Positions 37,013 to 46,660 of a stretch of 64,000 nt of DNA are shown in pieces. The stretch is taken from positions 93,042 to 157,041 of the forward strand of contig CAWFFV010000025.1 of assembly GCA_963814985.1 (NCBI GenBank), read 5' to 3'. A model generated the notes under the pieces. The model made no database searches. It was given only the letters and a program-made list of their open reading frames with translations, and was not told the origin of the DNA. Source of the DNA: CAWFFV01 sp963814985. Its GTDB lineage: Bacteria > Chloroflexota > Ktedonobacteria > Ktedonobacterales > Ktedonobacteraceae. A program made the translations under genes and the position numbers. How positions within the stretch are numbered: position 1 is the first letter of the stretch; the number at the start of each line of letters is the position of its first letter.

Positions 37013-37607
37013 CTAGTACCCTCCGCGTCGTGAATCGCGCTTACCCGTCTTCTTGGGAGGCTGTTTCACCGGTCGGCTGGGTTTGGGTTTCTTGCGTCCG
37101 CGACCACTTCCCCAACCAGTATCCTCCTCCTCTTCCTCCTCTTCCTCTTCTTCCTCCTCATCGAAAAGGTCGTCCTCGTCTCTCCTCATCCTCGTCTCCC
37201 TCATCCTCGTCTTCTTCCTCGTCCTCGTCATGAGTGCTTAAGTCCACGTCTGGAATGTCTGTATCATCTACTGTCGCATGTGTAATATCAAGATCTACAC
37301 CGTTAGATCCAAAATCCAGATCTTCTGTTTCTGGCTCAATGGGTTCGTCTGGCGTGACTACTGGTACTGTGGCAGACTGAACAAGAGGTTCTGTGTGTCC
37401 ATCAGCATGATAATTGTTGCTATCCGCTTGCGTGCCTGTTCGTCCTTTCCGTTGTATGACAGGTCCTAATATCTCTGGTTCAGGTGTTTCCGCCTCTTCG
37501 TCAGGCTTGGGGGTACCAATCACCCGTCGGCCAGCAGCCACATCGAGCCAGAACTGGGAGTAATAATGTGGTCGTTCTGAGTCTTTCTCACTATCTTTTC
37601 TTGTCAT
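37013..37607 (-). CDS. Acidic low-complexity protein with basic tail (frameshifted)
   Basis: Starts MTRKDSEKDSERPHYYSQFW, with a short ordered-looking segment FWLDVAAGRRVIGTPKPDEE. The rest becomes strongly acidic (DLSTHDEDEEEDEDEGDEDE), then after a frame change near 37180 continues as DEDDLFDEEEEEEEEEEE and ends with a basic Gly/Lys/Arg tail (RGRKKPKPSRPVKQPPKK, KRDSRRGGY). An intact product would have about 197 residues and be mostly disordered. Proteins of this kind may bind basic partners or RNA; no function can be assigned. GAG/GAA repeat tracts make indels (real or technical) likely here. Confidence 0.6.
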
Positions 37608-37783
37608 AAAAAATCCTTTCGAGTGCTATAAGTCCAGGATATCAGCCTGGGTTGACAGTGATCTCATGATAAGAAGAATGTGCCAGTCTGTCAAGGTACC
37701 TTGATGGTGGCTTGAATGCGCTTGAGATGGGGGTTGAGGGGTTGTCAAGACCCCATGTGCATGAATTTTCTGAACCAGAGTGC

Positions 37784-37813
37784 TTGCCCGGTAGGTCTTA
37801 GCGTTTCTATACT
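37784..37813 (+). promoter_or_regulatory. Promoter-like pair upstream of dxs
   Basis: TTGCCC (37784-37789), 18-base spacer, TATACT (37808-37813), about 114 bases before the dxs start. The rest of the 37608-37926 gap has no other clear feature. Confidence 0.4.
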
Positions 37814-37926
37814 ATGAAGAAGGAACTTTTTCAGAAGTTGTTTTCTTATGTTCATACATCTACATTCATTGGTTGTATCTTGCTCATAGGCAGGAAGGAG
37901 CCAGTGACGAATAGAGGAGGAAACCT

Positions 37927-39863
37927 GTGACAATGATTCTTGAAAATATTGAGAGTCCAGAGCAATTACGTGCCTTAACAATTCCCCAGATGGAGCAATT
38001 AGCGGAGGAACTACGTCGCGAGATCATCGAAAAAGTTTCGGTAAGGGGTGGACATCTGGCGCCCAATCTCGGTGTGGTTGAGTTGACGATGGCACTCCAT
38101 TATGTCTTTAATACTCCTGAAGATCTGCTTGTCTGGGATATTGGTCATCAGGCATATGTTCATAAGCTGCTCACAGGACGTCATGACCGTTTTCATACAA
38201 TTCGTCAGTTTGGAGGCCTTTCGGGTTATCTGCGTCGCGAGGAAAGCCCCTATGATGTCTTTGGGGCCAGCCATGCCAGCACATCAATTTCTGCTGCACT
38301 TGGTCTGGCGGTGGCACGTGACTTGCAAGGAAAGAACTTCAAAGTTGTTGCTATCATTGGTGATGGTGCATTGACGGGCGGCATGGCATTAGAGGCAATC
38401 AATAACGCAGGGAGTTTGAAGAAAAACCTTATCATTGTGCTGAACGATAATGATAAGTCCATCTCGGACAACGTGGGGGCATTGCACCACTATCTTGGTC
38501 AGGTGCGTCGTTTGCAGACGACACCCAGTTATCGCCGTCTGCGCGAGATGGCAAAAGGATCGATAGAGCGACTTCCAGTTGTTGGTGATAAAGCGCGAGA
38601 AGCGGCGGGTCGTGCCGAAACAGGCTTCAGGCAGTTTGTGATGCACAGCAAGAGTGGAGCTATCTTTGAAGAGTTAGGAATCAAGTTCTTTGGCCCCTTT
38701 GATGGACATGATCTCACACTGATGCTAGATGTTTTTGAGAACGTCAAGCAGATCGAAGGGCCGGTGATGGTACAGGTACTGACAAAGAAGGGGAAAGGCT
38801 GGGATGTTGCAGAGGATGACTTGACCACATGGCACGGCCCTGGTGCTTTTGATTACACGACTGGAACCATCAAAAAGAATATTGCTGATCCTCCCGCATA
38901 CACTGAAGTTTTTGCTAATACATTAGTCACATTAGCCGAGAAAGATACCTCTATTGTGGCTATCACAGCCGCTATGGCGGAGGGGACAGGCCTCAAGAAG
39001 ATACGTGAGCGTTTCCCCGAACGCTATTTTGATGTGGGTATTGCTGAGTCAGCATGCGGTTACCTTTGCGGGAGGAATAGCGGTGGCCGGATTGTGTCCG
39101 GTCGTTGCCATCTATTCGACGTTTTTGCAGCGAGCCTACGACCAGATTATTCACGATATCTGTATGCAAAATTTGCATGTTGTGTTTGCCATGGACCGTG
39201 CTGGTATTGTCGGAGAAGATGGCCCTACACAGCATGGTGTCTTCGATATCGCGTTTATGCGCACTATTCCCAATATGAAGCTGATGGCTCCCAAAGATGA
39301 GGAAGAACTACAGCATATGCTCTATACTGCAATCTATATGGAGTGGGCCTGTAGGTGTGCGTTACCCACGAGGCAAAGGCGTGGGTGTGCCTTTAAGCAC
39401 TGAATTGCACCGACTGGAGATTGGTAAGGCCGAACTGCTGAGTCCATCGACACTTGAGGATGCAGAACATCTATCATGTGCTATTCTTGCCTATGGCTCG
39501 ATGGTTGCTCAGGCAGAGATGGCGGCCAGAGAGTTAGCTGAAGAGGGTATTCGTGTTGCCGTTGTGAATGCGCGTTGGGCCAAGCCACTCGACGAAGAAA
39601 TGATTTTACGTCTGGCGAAAGGGACGCATCGTCTTGTGACTATCGAAGATCACATGGTGGCTGGCGGCTTTGGCAGTGCTGTCCTGGAACTATTAGAGCG
39701 TCACGGACTCAGAAATATTGATGTACGACTGATCGGTGTTCCCGACAAACTTGTTGAACATGGCGCATCTGCCATCCTGAAGGAGTTGTATGGCCTCTCC
39801 TCTGCGCATGTTAAACAGGTTGTACATGATATGCTGGATTCCAAGGAACGTTTATTCGTATAG
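37927..39863 (+). CDS. dxs: 1-deoxy-D-xylulose-5-phosphate synthase (two frameshifts)
   Basis: GTG at 37927 is the best start (AGAGGAGGA seven bases upstream). The thiamine diphosphate-binding half has HLAPNLGVVELTMALHYVFN, DIGHQAYVHKLLTGR, GDGALTGGMALEAINNAG and LNDNDKSIS. The frame is lost near 39047 by one extra base (FDVGIAES then HAVTFAGGIA in another frame) and again near 39342 (EGPVGVRYPRGKGVG). DRAGIVGEDGPTQHGVFD, the DXS signature, lies in the middle piece. It condenses pyruvate and glyceraldehyde 3-phosphate as the first MEP-pathway step; dxr and ispG are 6-10 kb downstream. Breaks in an essential gene suggest sequence errors. Confidence 0.93.
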
Positions 39864-39874
39864 TCATTTGTAGG

Positions 39875-40026
39875 GTAACTCTTCAGGTCCCCTTTTCCAG
39901 ATTCCTCAGCGCCACAGGCGCTTCGTAGGTTTTGTTGGCAGTGGCAGGGTTTGCGCCGCAAACCCTGCCACTGCCAACAAAACGAGGGCGAGCCACCGCA
40001 GGTGGTGAGAACACCTGAATAGTTAC
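39875..40026. repeat. Family A palindromic repeat, copy 7
   Basis: Complete: GTAACTCTTCAGGT (39875-39888) and ACCTGAATAGTTAC (40013-40026), a perfect 27-bp central stem (39929-39955, 39957-39983) beginning GTTTTGTTGGCAGTGG, plus both flanking small hairpins. It lies between codirectional dxs and rpsB. Confidence 0.88.
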
Positions 40027-40092
40027 ATTTGTAGGCAGTTCTCCGTCCTTGCGGGGAAAGCGAGGATGGAGAGCCATATTCTGTTACGAATA

Positions 40093-40121
40093 TTGACATT
40101 GTGTCCGTTTTCCTCTAAGAT
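40093..40121 (+). promoter_or_regulatory. Promoter upstream of rpsB
   Basis: TTGACA (40093-40098), 17-base spacer, TAAGAT (40116-40121). The -35 is perfect, the -10 matches 4/6. It would give a leader of about 250 nt before rpsB that includes an IS605-end-like sequence. Confidence 0.55.
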
Positions 40122-40128
40122 AGGAGCG

Positions 40129-40260
40129 TCTCGTGGGACTTACTCACGGGAACACATACCTGTGGAGGTGGCGTAAGACCTGCCAGGGTGAAAGCTCGTT
40201 GGGCGGCCTCCAGTGAAGCAGGAATCCCCAGTCCTTTTAGGCGTGGGAAGATATCAATAA
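40129..40260 (+). mobile_element. Orphan IS200/IS605 right-end / omegaRNA-like sequence in the rpsB leader
   Basis: GGGCGGCCTCCAGTGAAGCA runs into GGAATCCCC and an imperfect CCCC...GGGG hairpin (to about 40248), as at the 3' end of IS605-group tnpB loci. The upstream part (about 40129-40200) is G-rich and could fold as the scaffold. CCAGTGAAGCAGGAA (40210-40224) is identical to 31236-31250. No tnpB remains. Alternatively it is an unrelated structured rpsB leader. Confidence 0.45.
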
Positions 40261-40375
40261 GTACACACGCTCTCTGTGCAGCGCAACCCCTGGGGTCCAT
40301 TTAATGGTATTCGACACCTTGGGAACCCTGACGCTAACGAAGAGGAGAGCGGAGGATCAAAGGGAGGATCCATCT

Positions 40376-41248
40376 TTGGCAAATATCATTTCGATGAAGC
40401 AACTCTTAGAAGCTGGCGTTCACTTCGGGCATCAAACCCGTCGCTGGAACCCCAAAATGCAGCCATTCATCTTCATGGATCGCAATGGTATCCATATTAT
40501 CGATCTTCAGCAGACGGTAACGCGTCTCAACGATGCATATAAGTTTGTTGAACAACTTGCATCTGATGGCGGCACAATTCTCTTTGTAGGTACCAAGAAA
40601 CAGGCTCAGGAAGCTGTTGCGGAAGAAGCCAAGCGCTGTGGGATGTACTATGTAAATCAGCGTTGGCTGGGTGGCATGCTTACCAATTTTCAAACCATTC
40701 AGTCGCGTATTCGCTATCTGCGAGACCTGGAAGTGCGGCGGGATCGTGGTGACTTCGAGAGGTTGCCCAAGAAAGAAGTCCAGCGTTTGCAGGACGATAT
40801 GACTCGACTGGAGCGCATTCTGGGTGGCATCAAGGATATGCGGCGCTTGCCCAGTGCTATCTTCATTATTGACACCCGTAAGGAACGTACCGCAGTCTTA
40901 GAGGCTCGTCGGCTGGAAATTCCCATCATTGCACTGGCTGATACCAACTGCGATCCCGATGAGATGGATTATCCTATTCCTGCCAACGATGATGCAATTC
41001 GTGCGGTTCGCTTGCTTTGTTCCAAAGTTGCCGATGCGGCTGTTGAAGGCCGACGCGAGTTAGAGGCACGGCAAAAGGATGCTGAGCCAAAGAGCATTGA
41101 TATTGATGAGGCGGTTCCAGTGGAGATAACGACAGCTATTGAGCCAGCAGTTCCGGCTTCAGTTCCTGCCGTTTTATCGATCGAGGCAGAGATGGTGGCT
41201 GTGGCAACCCCTGCTGAGCCTGAACTGGTCGCTAAAGAGGCTCTCTAA
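40376..41248 (+). CDS. rpsB: 30S ribosomal protein S2
   Basis: Translation most likely begins at TTG 40376, seven bases after AAGGGAGGAT, giving MANIISMKQLLEAGVHFGHQ; the frame is open further upstream but that part is not S2-like. S2 marks include RRWNPKMQPFIFMDRNGIHI, TNFQTIQSRI and PIIALADTNCDPDEMDYPIP. At 290 residues it is longer than E. coli S2 because of an Ala/Val/Glu-rich C-terminal tail. First gene of the tsf-pyrH-frr-uppS block. Confidence 0.94.
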   Translation: MANIISMKQLLEAGVHFGHQTRRWNPKMQPFIFMDRNGIHIIDLQQTVTRLNDAYKFVEQLASDGGTILFVGTKKQAQEAVAEEAKRCGMYYVNQRWLGGMLTNFQTIQSRIRYLRDLEVRRDRGDFERLPKKEVQRLQDDMTRLERILGGIKDMRRLPSAIFIIDTRKERTAVLEARRLEIPIIALADTNCDPDEMDYPIPANDDAIRAVRLLCSKVADAAVEGRRELEARQKDAEPKSIDIDEAVPVEITTAIEPAVPASVPAVLSIEAEMVAVATPAEPELVAKEAL

Positions 41249-41277
41249 CGCAATACTCGATTTGTCAGGCGGGGGGT

Positions 41278-41310
41278 AAGAGGCGAGCGGCCTCCTGCCT
41301 CCCGCCTCTT
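41278..41310 (+). terminator. Hairpin between rpsB and tsf
   Basis: AAGAGGCG (41278-41285) pairs with CGCCTCTT (41303-41310). No clean T-run follows. It may attenuate or process the rpsB-tsf transcript, as is common between these genes. Confidence 0.4.
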
Positions 41311-41468
41311 CCTGTATAAATATTCTTTATGACTTACTGCTTTTTTTCTGCGGAATCAGCAGAAAACACATTTGTCAAGCACTCAGATACCAAAAAAGGT
41401 GGACAGAGGCCATTGTACAGTCGTTGATGTCTGGGTATGATACAACAAGATTGAGGAGAAATCACAGA

Positions 41469-42065
41469 ATGAACTACGTGGCTACAGATGTAAAGAAATT
41501 GCGTGAAGAGACTGGTGCAACATTTGCCGATTGTAAGAACGCGCTGACCGAAGCCAAAACCTGGGAAGAGGCGGTAAAGTTTCTCGAAGCAAGAAGTGAT
41601 AAGAAAGCTGAGAAAATGATTGCCGCCGGGCGTGAGACCAAAGAGGGTGGCGTCTTTTCATATGTCCACCACAATCACAGTGTAGGCGTGTTACTTGAAC
41701 TCAATTGCAGCACTGACTTTGTTGCCCGTAGTGAAAGCTTCCGCCAGCTCGCTAGTGAATTGGCGCTCCAGATTACTGGTGTTGCTCCCAAGTATGTGAA
41801 CTATGAAGATGTTCCAGCCGATATTCTTGAGGGGGCGCGTAAAAACTTCCTGGAAGATCCCTCCATGGAGCGTGTTCCTGCGGAAAGGCGCGAAGCGGTC
41901 CTCGAAGGCAAGCTAAAAAAACTGTTAGGTGAACAGGTACTGATGATCCAACCCTGGATCAAGGATGAGTCGATGACGATTGGAGATCTCGTACGGAAGG
42001 TCATTGCTGAAACCGGCGAGAACATCGTGGTACGACGCTTCAGCCGTTTCAAGTTGGGTGAGTAG
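41469..42065 (+). CDS. tsf: Elongation factor Ts (short form)
   Basis: A 198-residue EF-Ts, near the size of the compact cyanobacterial/Thermus form. Start at 41469 after TTGAGGAGAAATC. The N-terminal UBA-like segment VKKLREETGATFADCKNALT and the core SYVHHNHSVGVLLELNCSTD with FVARSESF are diagnostic. The C-terminal coiled-coil insertion of longer forms is absent. It exchanges GDP on EF-Tu. Confidence 0.95.
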   Translation: MNYVATDVKKLREETGATFADCKNALTEAKTWEEAVKFLEARSDKKAEKMIAAGRETKEGGVFSYVHHNHSVGVLLELNCSTDFVARSESFRQLASELALQITGVAPKYVNYEDVPADILEGARKNFLEDPSMERVPAERREAVLEGKLKKLLGEQVLMIQPWIKDESMTIGDLVRKVIAETGENIVVRRFSRFKLGE

Positions 42066-42077
42066 TTGGGGTTAAGT

Positions 42078-42809
42078 ATGACTGTCAATCTCAAGTATCA
42101 GCGTATTCTCCTCAAACTCAGTGGTGAAGCGCTTGGTCCGCAAGGCTATGGTATCGATGCCGAAATGATACAACGTATAGCCAGTGAGATCAAGTGTGTA
42201 CATGAGTTAGGAGTAGAAATAGCCCTGGTCATTGGTGGTGGTAATATGTGGCGCGGAGCGGATGCTGCTGCCACGGGGATAGATCGTGCTACTGCTGACT
42301 ATGTGGGGATGCTTGCGACGGTGATGAACTCACTCGTTATGCAAGATGCTATGGAAAAACTTGGCATGGTCACACGCGTACAAACGGCCATCGAGATGCC
42401 GCCTGTCGCTGAACCCTTTATCCGTCGTCGGGCGGTACGCCACCTGGAGCGAGGTCGCGTCGTGATCCTGGCGGCGGGTAGCGGAAATCCATTTTTTACT
42501 ACCGATACCGCTGCCGCCCTGCGTGCCGTTGAATTGAATGTCCAGGTGTTGCTCAAGGCCACCAAAGTAGACGGGATCTACGACGATGACCCTTTACGCA
42601 ATCCCTCTGCTAACAGATTTGAAACACTAGACTATATGCGGGCATTAAATATGGGGTTAAAGGTTATGGATAGTACCGCCCTTTCCCTGTGCAAGGATAA
42701 TCATATGCCGATTATTGTCTTCAACCTGCATGAAAAAGGGGCATTGGAGGCCATCATACGTGGTGGAAAGTGTGGTACACTCGTTTCTGACGTGAAAGAG
42801 CCTGTTTAG
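42078..42809 (+). CDS. pyrH: UMP kinase
   Basis: A 243-residue amino acid kinase-fold UMP kinase. Motifs in order: YQRILLKLSGEALGPQGYGI, ALVIGGGNMWRG, DYVGMLATVMNSLVMQDAME, ILAAGSGNPFFTTDTAAALR and KVDGIYDDDP. The ATG at 42078 matches family starts; a TTG at 42066 is in frame but close to the tsf stop. It makes UDP from UMP for pyrimidine supply. Classic neighbour of tsf and frr. Confidence 0.96.
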   Translation: MTVNLKYQRILLKLSGEALGPQGYGIDAEMIQRIASEIKCVHELGVEIALVIGGGNMWRGADAAATGIDRATADYVGMLATVMNSLVMQDAMEKLGMVTRVQTAIEMPPVAEPFIRRRAVRHLERGRVVILAAGSGNPFFTTDTAAALRAVELNVQVLLKATKVDGIYDDDPLRNPSANRFETLDYMRALNMGLKVMDSTALSLCKDNHMPIIVFNLHEKGALEAIIRGGKCGTLVSDVKEPV

Positions 42810-42891
42810 TGGTGCAAGCTTGCACTTCTCATACTGCCACGTCCCGTTTTTGAGGCGCACTACAGCGTCTAGAGAAAAAGGGAGTATTGCT

Positions 42892-43449
42892 ATGACAGCA
42901 GACTTATTTGGAGATGCGGAAAGACGCATGCAGAAGGCCATTGATGCTCTCAAGCAGGACCTTGCTGCTCTTCGTACCGGGCGAGCGAGTTCAGTCTTGC
43001 TCGAGCGTATTCAAGTTGATTATTATGGAACCCCAACGCCTATCAATCAAGTTGCCTCTATTTCTGTCCCGGAAGCACGTCTTGTGGTGATTCAGCCATG
43101 GGACCGAAAATTGTTAACCGATATTGAGAAGGCTATACAGAAATCTGATCTGGGTATCAACCCAAATAATGATGGACAAGTTATTCGTCTGAATATCCCG
43201 CCAATGAATGAGGAACGGCGTCGGGACCTGGTGAAGACACTTCATAAGAAGTTGGACGAGCACAAAGTTGCCGTGCGTAACATTCGTCGAGATGTTCATG
43301 ATAAATTACGTGACCGTGAGAAAAAGAAAGAAGTTTCTGAGGATGAGCTAAAACGTAGCACGGAACGGCTACAGAAGCTCACCGACCGCTACATTGAAGA
43401 GATGGATAAGGTCGGCAAAACAAAGGAACTGGAGATTTTGGAGGTCTAA
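42892..43449 (+). CDS. frr: Ribosome recycling factor
   Basis: A 185-residue protein, the family length. Start after AAAGGGAG. Diagnostic segments: LKQDLAALRTGRASSVLLER, VDYYGTPTPINQVASISVPE, ARLVVIQPWD, LNIPPMNEERRRDLVK and a C-terminal helix ending DKVGKTKELEILEV. It splits post-termination ribosomes with EF-G. Confidence 0.96.
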   Translation: MTADLFGDAERRMQKAIDALKQDLAALRTGRASSVLLERIQVDYYGTPTPINQVASISVPEARLVVIQPWDRKLLTDIEKAIQKSDLGINPNNDGQVIRLNIPPMNEERRRDLVKTLHKKLDEHKVAVRNIRRDVHDKLRDREKKKEVSEDELKRSTERLQKLTDRYIEEMDKVGKTKELEILEV

Positions 43450-43451
43450 CT

Positions 43452-44243
43452 TTGGCCAAGAGGCAAGATCTCTTTCTTTCCTCAAAGAAGAAAGAGAACG
43501 GTTCTTTGCAGTCTCAGCTCATCGCATCTGAGCAATCTGTGCATCCAGTCCGCCACATTGCCATCATTATGGATGGCAATGGGCGCTGGGCGACCCGGCG
43601 ACATTTGCCCCGATTGGCGGGACATAAGGCAGGTGTGAGTGCGTTACGCCGTGTCGTTGAGTGCGCTGCCGATGAAAATATTGAAATGCTCAGTGTATAC
43701 GCCTTTTCAACCGAGAACTGGGGACGACCACGTATTGAAGTTGATGGCCTCATGCGTCTCTTTTGGGAGACGATCCGCTCGGATTTAGAGAAGTTACACC
43801 GCGATGGAGTGCGTCTGCGCCATCTTGGTCGTCTACAAACTCTCTCTCCTGATATTCAAAAGGCTGTGCAAGACTCGATGGAGTTGACCCGTCAGAATAC
43901 TCGTATTGGTTTGAATGTCTGCTTCAATTACGGCGGACGGGCCGAACTTGTAGATGCTGTGCGCCAGATTATTGCTGATGGGTATTGTCCTGATGATATT
44001 ACAGAAGAGTTAATTGGTTCCTATCTGTATACTCGTGATCTGCCAGATCCTGATATGGTTATTCGTACTGCTGGAGAGATGCGTGTAAGTAACTTTCTGT
44101 TGTGGCAGTCTGCCTACAGCGAGTATTATGCGACACCGACACTCTGGCCAGACTTTGGACGTGAAGATTTACTTGCAGCATTGGAGAGTTATCGTCAACG
44201 ACAACGCCGTTTTGGTCATGTGACGGTTTCTCCAACTCAGTAA
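43452..44243 (+). CDS. uppS: Isoprenyl transferase (undecaprenyl diphosphate synthase)
   Basis: A 263-residue cis-prenyltransferase. Start is TTG 43452, seven bases after TTGGAGG that overlaps the frr end. HIAIIMDGNGRWATRRHLPR carries the catalytic Asp, HKAGVSALRRVVECA, YAFSTENWGRP and RTAGEMRVSNFLLWQSAYSE (the family has RTGGExRxSNFLLWQ) and WPDFGREDLLAAL follow. About 35 polar residues precede the domain. It uses isopentenyl diphosphate, made by the MEP genes nearby, to build the cell-wall lipid carrier. Confidence 0.95.
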   Translation: MAKRQDLFLSSKKKENGSLQSQLIASEQSVHPVRHIAIIMDGNGRWATRRHLPRLAGHKAGVSALRRVVECAADENIEMLSVYAFSTENWGRPRIEVDGLMRLFWETIRSDLEKLHRDGVRLRHLGRLQTLSPDIQKAVQDSMELTRQNTRIGLNVCFNYGGRAELVDAVRQIIADGYCPDDITEELIGSYLYTRDLPDPDMVIRTAGEMRVSNFLLWQSAYSEYYATPTLWPDFGREDLLAALESYRQRQRRFGHVTVSPTQ

Positions 44244-44255
44244 CGTACGGAGCAG

Positions 44256-44288
44256 AAGTAGGACGATCGAGAGAATCGTCCTACTTTA
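44256..44288 (+). terminator. Hairpin after uppS
   Basis: AAGTAGGACGAT (44256-44267) pairs perfectly with ATCGTCCTACTT (44275-44286) around a 7-base loop and is followed by a short T-containing tail. It suggests partial termination between uppS and cdsA. Confidence 0.6.
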
Positions 44289-44335
44289 CGTAGCGGGAAA
44301 CGCCTCATGAGTGTCTTCACGTCGCGCAAGAGGAA

Positions 44336-45269
44336 GTGAATTGTTTGTACGGTACAAATGAACAGGATTTACAATCGGAGTCGCCTGAGCCTCAGAAGGT
44401 TAATCAACAAGGAGGGCAGTCTCTGAGGCAACGTTGGCTCACTGCCGCCATCGCCATGCCTATTGTGCTCACATTTGTGTGGTTTGGGGGTTGGTTTGCT
44501 TTTGCTGCAACGGTGTTAGTTGTTGTGTTAGGAACGCTGGAACTGCACAGGATGTTGCTCCATGCAGGATACCGTCCCCTGATTTTGATAAGTTTAGGTC
44601 TCAGCATCCTCTTTCTTATAGCTGCAATGCTACCTCAACAGAGCCTCTGGCTCCTCAATACGGGCCTGGGTGGTGCGTTACTCATCTCATTTCCCTGGCT
44701 TTTCTTCCGTAAACGTCTCGAAGGCGCTATGGTAGATTGGGCGCTGACATTAGCAATCTCTCTTTATCTCGGATGGCCAATGAGTTTCTTTCTGATGCTG
44801 CGCGGATATGATCCCGGAACGTTGCACCTGAATGCGGCCTGGGATATGTGGGTTGTTTTGCCTCGTGGGGCCTGGTGGCTTTTACTTGGTGCTTCTCGGG
44901 GTCTGGGGCTTTGATGGCGCAGCATTCTTTGCTGGACGCTATTTCGGTCGGCACAAACTCGCCCTGAATATTAGCCCTGGTAAGACATGGGAGGGGGTGA
45001 TGGGAGGATTTGTGCTTTCCATTGCCGCAGGCCTTATCCTCACTATCAGGCCTTTGGGAGTCCCCTGGTATCTTGCTGTGATTGTCGGTCTCGTGTTAGG
45101 TGTGGCCGCTGTGTTGGGTGATCTCGCGGAGTCGCTTATTAAACGGCAAACGCATGTCAAGGATAGTGGTCAGATTATGCCTGGTCATGGTGGTATGCTT
45201 GACCGCATAGATAGTTTATTGTTTGCTGTGATTGTTGTGTATGTATTTGCCCATCTTATAGGGAAGTAA
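44336..45269 (+). CDS. cdsA: Phosphatidate cytidylyltransferase (one frameshift)
   Basis: N-terminal piece: polar 30 residues, then several hydrophobic helices (LTAAIAMPIVLTFVWFGGWF onward). Near 44893 the frame shifts and continues VWGFDGAAFFAGRYFGRHKL, ALNISPGKTWEGVMGG and the CDP-DAG synthase signature around SLIKRQTHVKDSGQIMPGHG, GMLDRIDS. It makes CDP-diacylglycerol for phospholipid synthesis in the membrane. The GTG start at 44336 sits close behind AGAGGAA; the exact start is uncertain. Confidence 0.9.
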
Positions 45270-45337
45270 ATCTTTGAGATCCGGTTTATATCTGGAGGTT
45301 GATTCTAGTCATGTTTGATGGTACTTCGGAGTATTCA

Positions 45338-45346
45338 TGCTATAAT
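45338..45346 (+). promoter_or_regulatory. Extended -10 promoter element upstream of dxr
   Basis: TGCTATAAT (TGN plus a perfect -10) lies 78 bases before the dxr start. No good -35 is seen at 17 bases, as expected for extended -10 promoters. Confidence 0.5.
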
Positions 45347-45423
45347 CTGGGGAGAAAGGTAAATCTTGTGTTTGCCAGTAGTAGAAAGGCCGGCACAGTT
45401 GTGTGCCTTGCAGGTTAAATTGC

Positions 45424-46599
45424 ATGACCACTTTTCCTAGACGTATTGCTTTACTGGGTAGTACTGGATCGATTGGTCGACAAACATTGGATGTTGTGCG
45501 GCGTTTTCCAGAGCACTTTCAAGTCGTTGCGCTTGCGGCTCGTAGAAATGTTTCGCTCCTGGTCCAGCAGGCGCAGGAATTTAAGCCTGCGCTCGTCGCA
45601 TGTTTTGCTGATATCCCTGGAGTGGAAGAGCAGGCACTCGCGGAATTGCCCGGTGTTATCACTGGTGAGCAGGGACTTCTAGAAGTAGCTACCCATGTGG
45701 ATGCAGATATTGTTGTGGCGGCCACTTCGGGTCTGGTAGGACTCAGGCCAACTCTGGCTGCTATTGATGCAGGCAAAGCGCTCGCCCTGGCCAATAAAGA
45801 GACACTGGTGATGGCTGGTCATCTGGTAATGCAAGCTGCCCAACGTGCTGGTGTACCGGTTCTCCCTATTGATAGTGAACATAGTGCCATCTGGCAATGT
45901 CTCCATGGTGAAGAATATGATAAAATCAACCGCCTGCTCTTGACTGCTTCTGGCGGACCATTGCGCAACACTGCGTTTGAGCAGTTACCATTAGTGACTG
46001 TCGAGCAAGCACTGGCTCATCCCACCTGGCAGATGGGGCCAAAGATCACGATAGATTCTGCAACCCTTATGAATAAAGGCCTGGAAGTTCTGGAATGTCA
46101 CTGGCTCTTTGGGGTTCCCTATGAGCGTATTGACGTTGTTGTGCACCCTGAAAGTATCGTCCACTCGATGGTAGAATTTATCGATGGCTCAATCAAGATG
46201 CAAGCCAGCTTACCCAATATGCATGTACCCATTCTACATGCCCTGGCCTATCCAACGCGACTCAATGTGGCCGATACTGGCTTGATACGCGAACTGTGTT
46301 GGGCCGAGGTCGCACGTCTCAGTTTTGAAGCGCTTGATCTCAAACGCTTCCCATGCTTCCGTCTTGCGCTCGAAGCTGCAAAGCATGGAGGAACATATCC
46401 CAGCGCACTCGTAGGTGCTGACGAAGAAGCTGTAGAACTCTTCCTGGCTGGAACCATTGGCTTTCTGGAGATAGCAGAGCTAATCGAGGCTGTCCTGGAG
46501 CGTCATGAATCGGTAGAGTATCCAGATGTCGCGACTGTGCTAGAGGCGTCTGCCTGGGCGCGTAGGACAGCACGAGAATTGTGTAAACAGCGTTTGTAG
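45424..46599 (+). CDS. dxr: 1-deoxy-D-xylulose-5-phosphate reductoisomerase
   Basis: A 391-residue DXR. NADPH-binding RIALLGSTGSIGRQTLDVV at the start, ALANKETLVMAG, the metal and substrate loop PIDSEHSAIWQCL, LTASGGPLRN, HPTWQMGPKITIDSATLMNK and GLEVLECHWLFGVPYERIDV follow the family order. It converts DXP to MEP, the second step after dxs. Start at 45424 matches homologues. Confidence 0.96.
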   Translation: MTTFPRRIALLGSTGSIGRQTLDVVRRFPEHFQVVALAARRNVSLLVQQAQEFKPALVACFADIPGVEEQALAELPGVITGEQGLLEVATHVDADIVVAATSGLVGLRPTLAAIDAGKALALANKETLVMAGHLVMQAAQRAGVPVLPIDSEHSAIWQCLHGEEYDKINRLLLTASGGPLRNTAFEQLPLVTVEQALAHPTWQMGPKITIDSATLMNKGLEVLECHWLFGVPYERIDVVVHPESIVHSMVEFIDGSIKMQASLPNMHVPILHALAYPTRLNVADTGLIRELCWAEVARLSFEALDLKRFPCFRLALEAAKHGGTYPSALVGADEEAVELFLAGTIGFLEIAELIEAVLERHESVEYPDVATVLEASAWARRTARELCKQRL

Positions 46600-46660
46600 C
46601 TCGTCGTCTATCAGGAAAGAAGTCATCTTCTGCCTATAGACAGGTAAAAGGGGAACGAGA

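Noticed and set aside
36976..37241. Plus-strand poly-Ser reading frames
   Set aside because: They are the mirror of the Glu-rich minus-strand gene; no ribosome site.
37927..39863. dxs as separate split-subunit genes
   Set aside because: The pieces lack their own ribosome sites, and one-base corrections restore the standard full-length enzyme.
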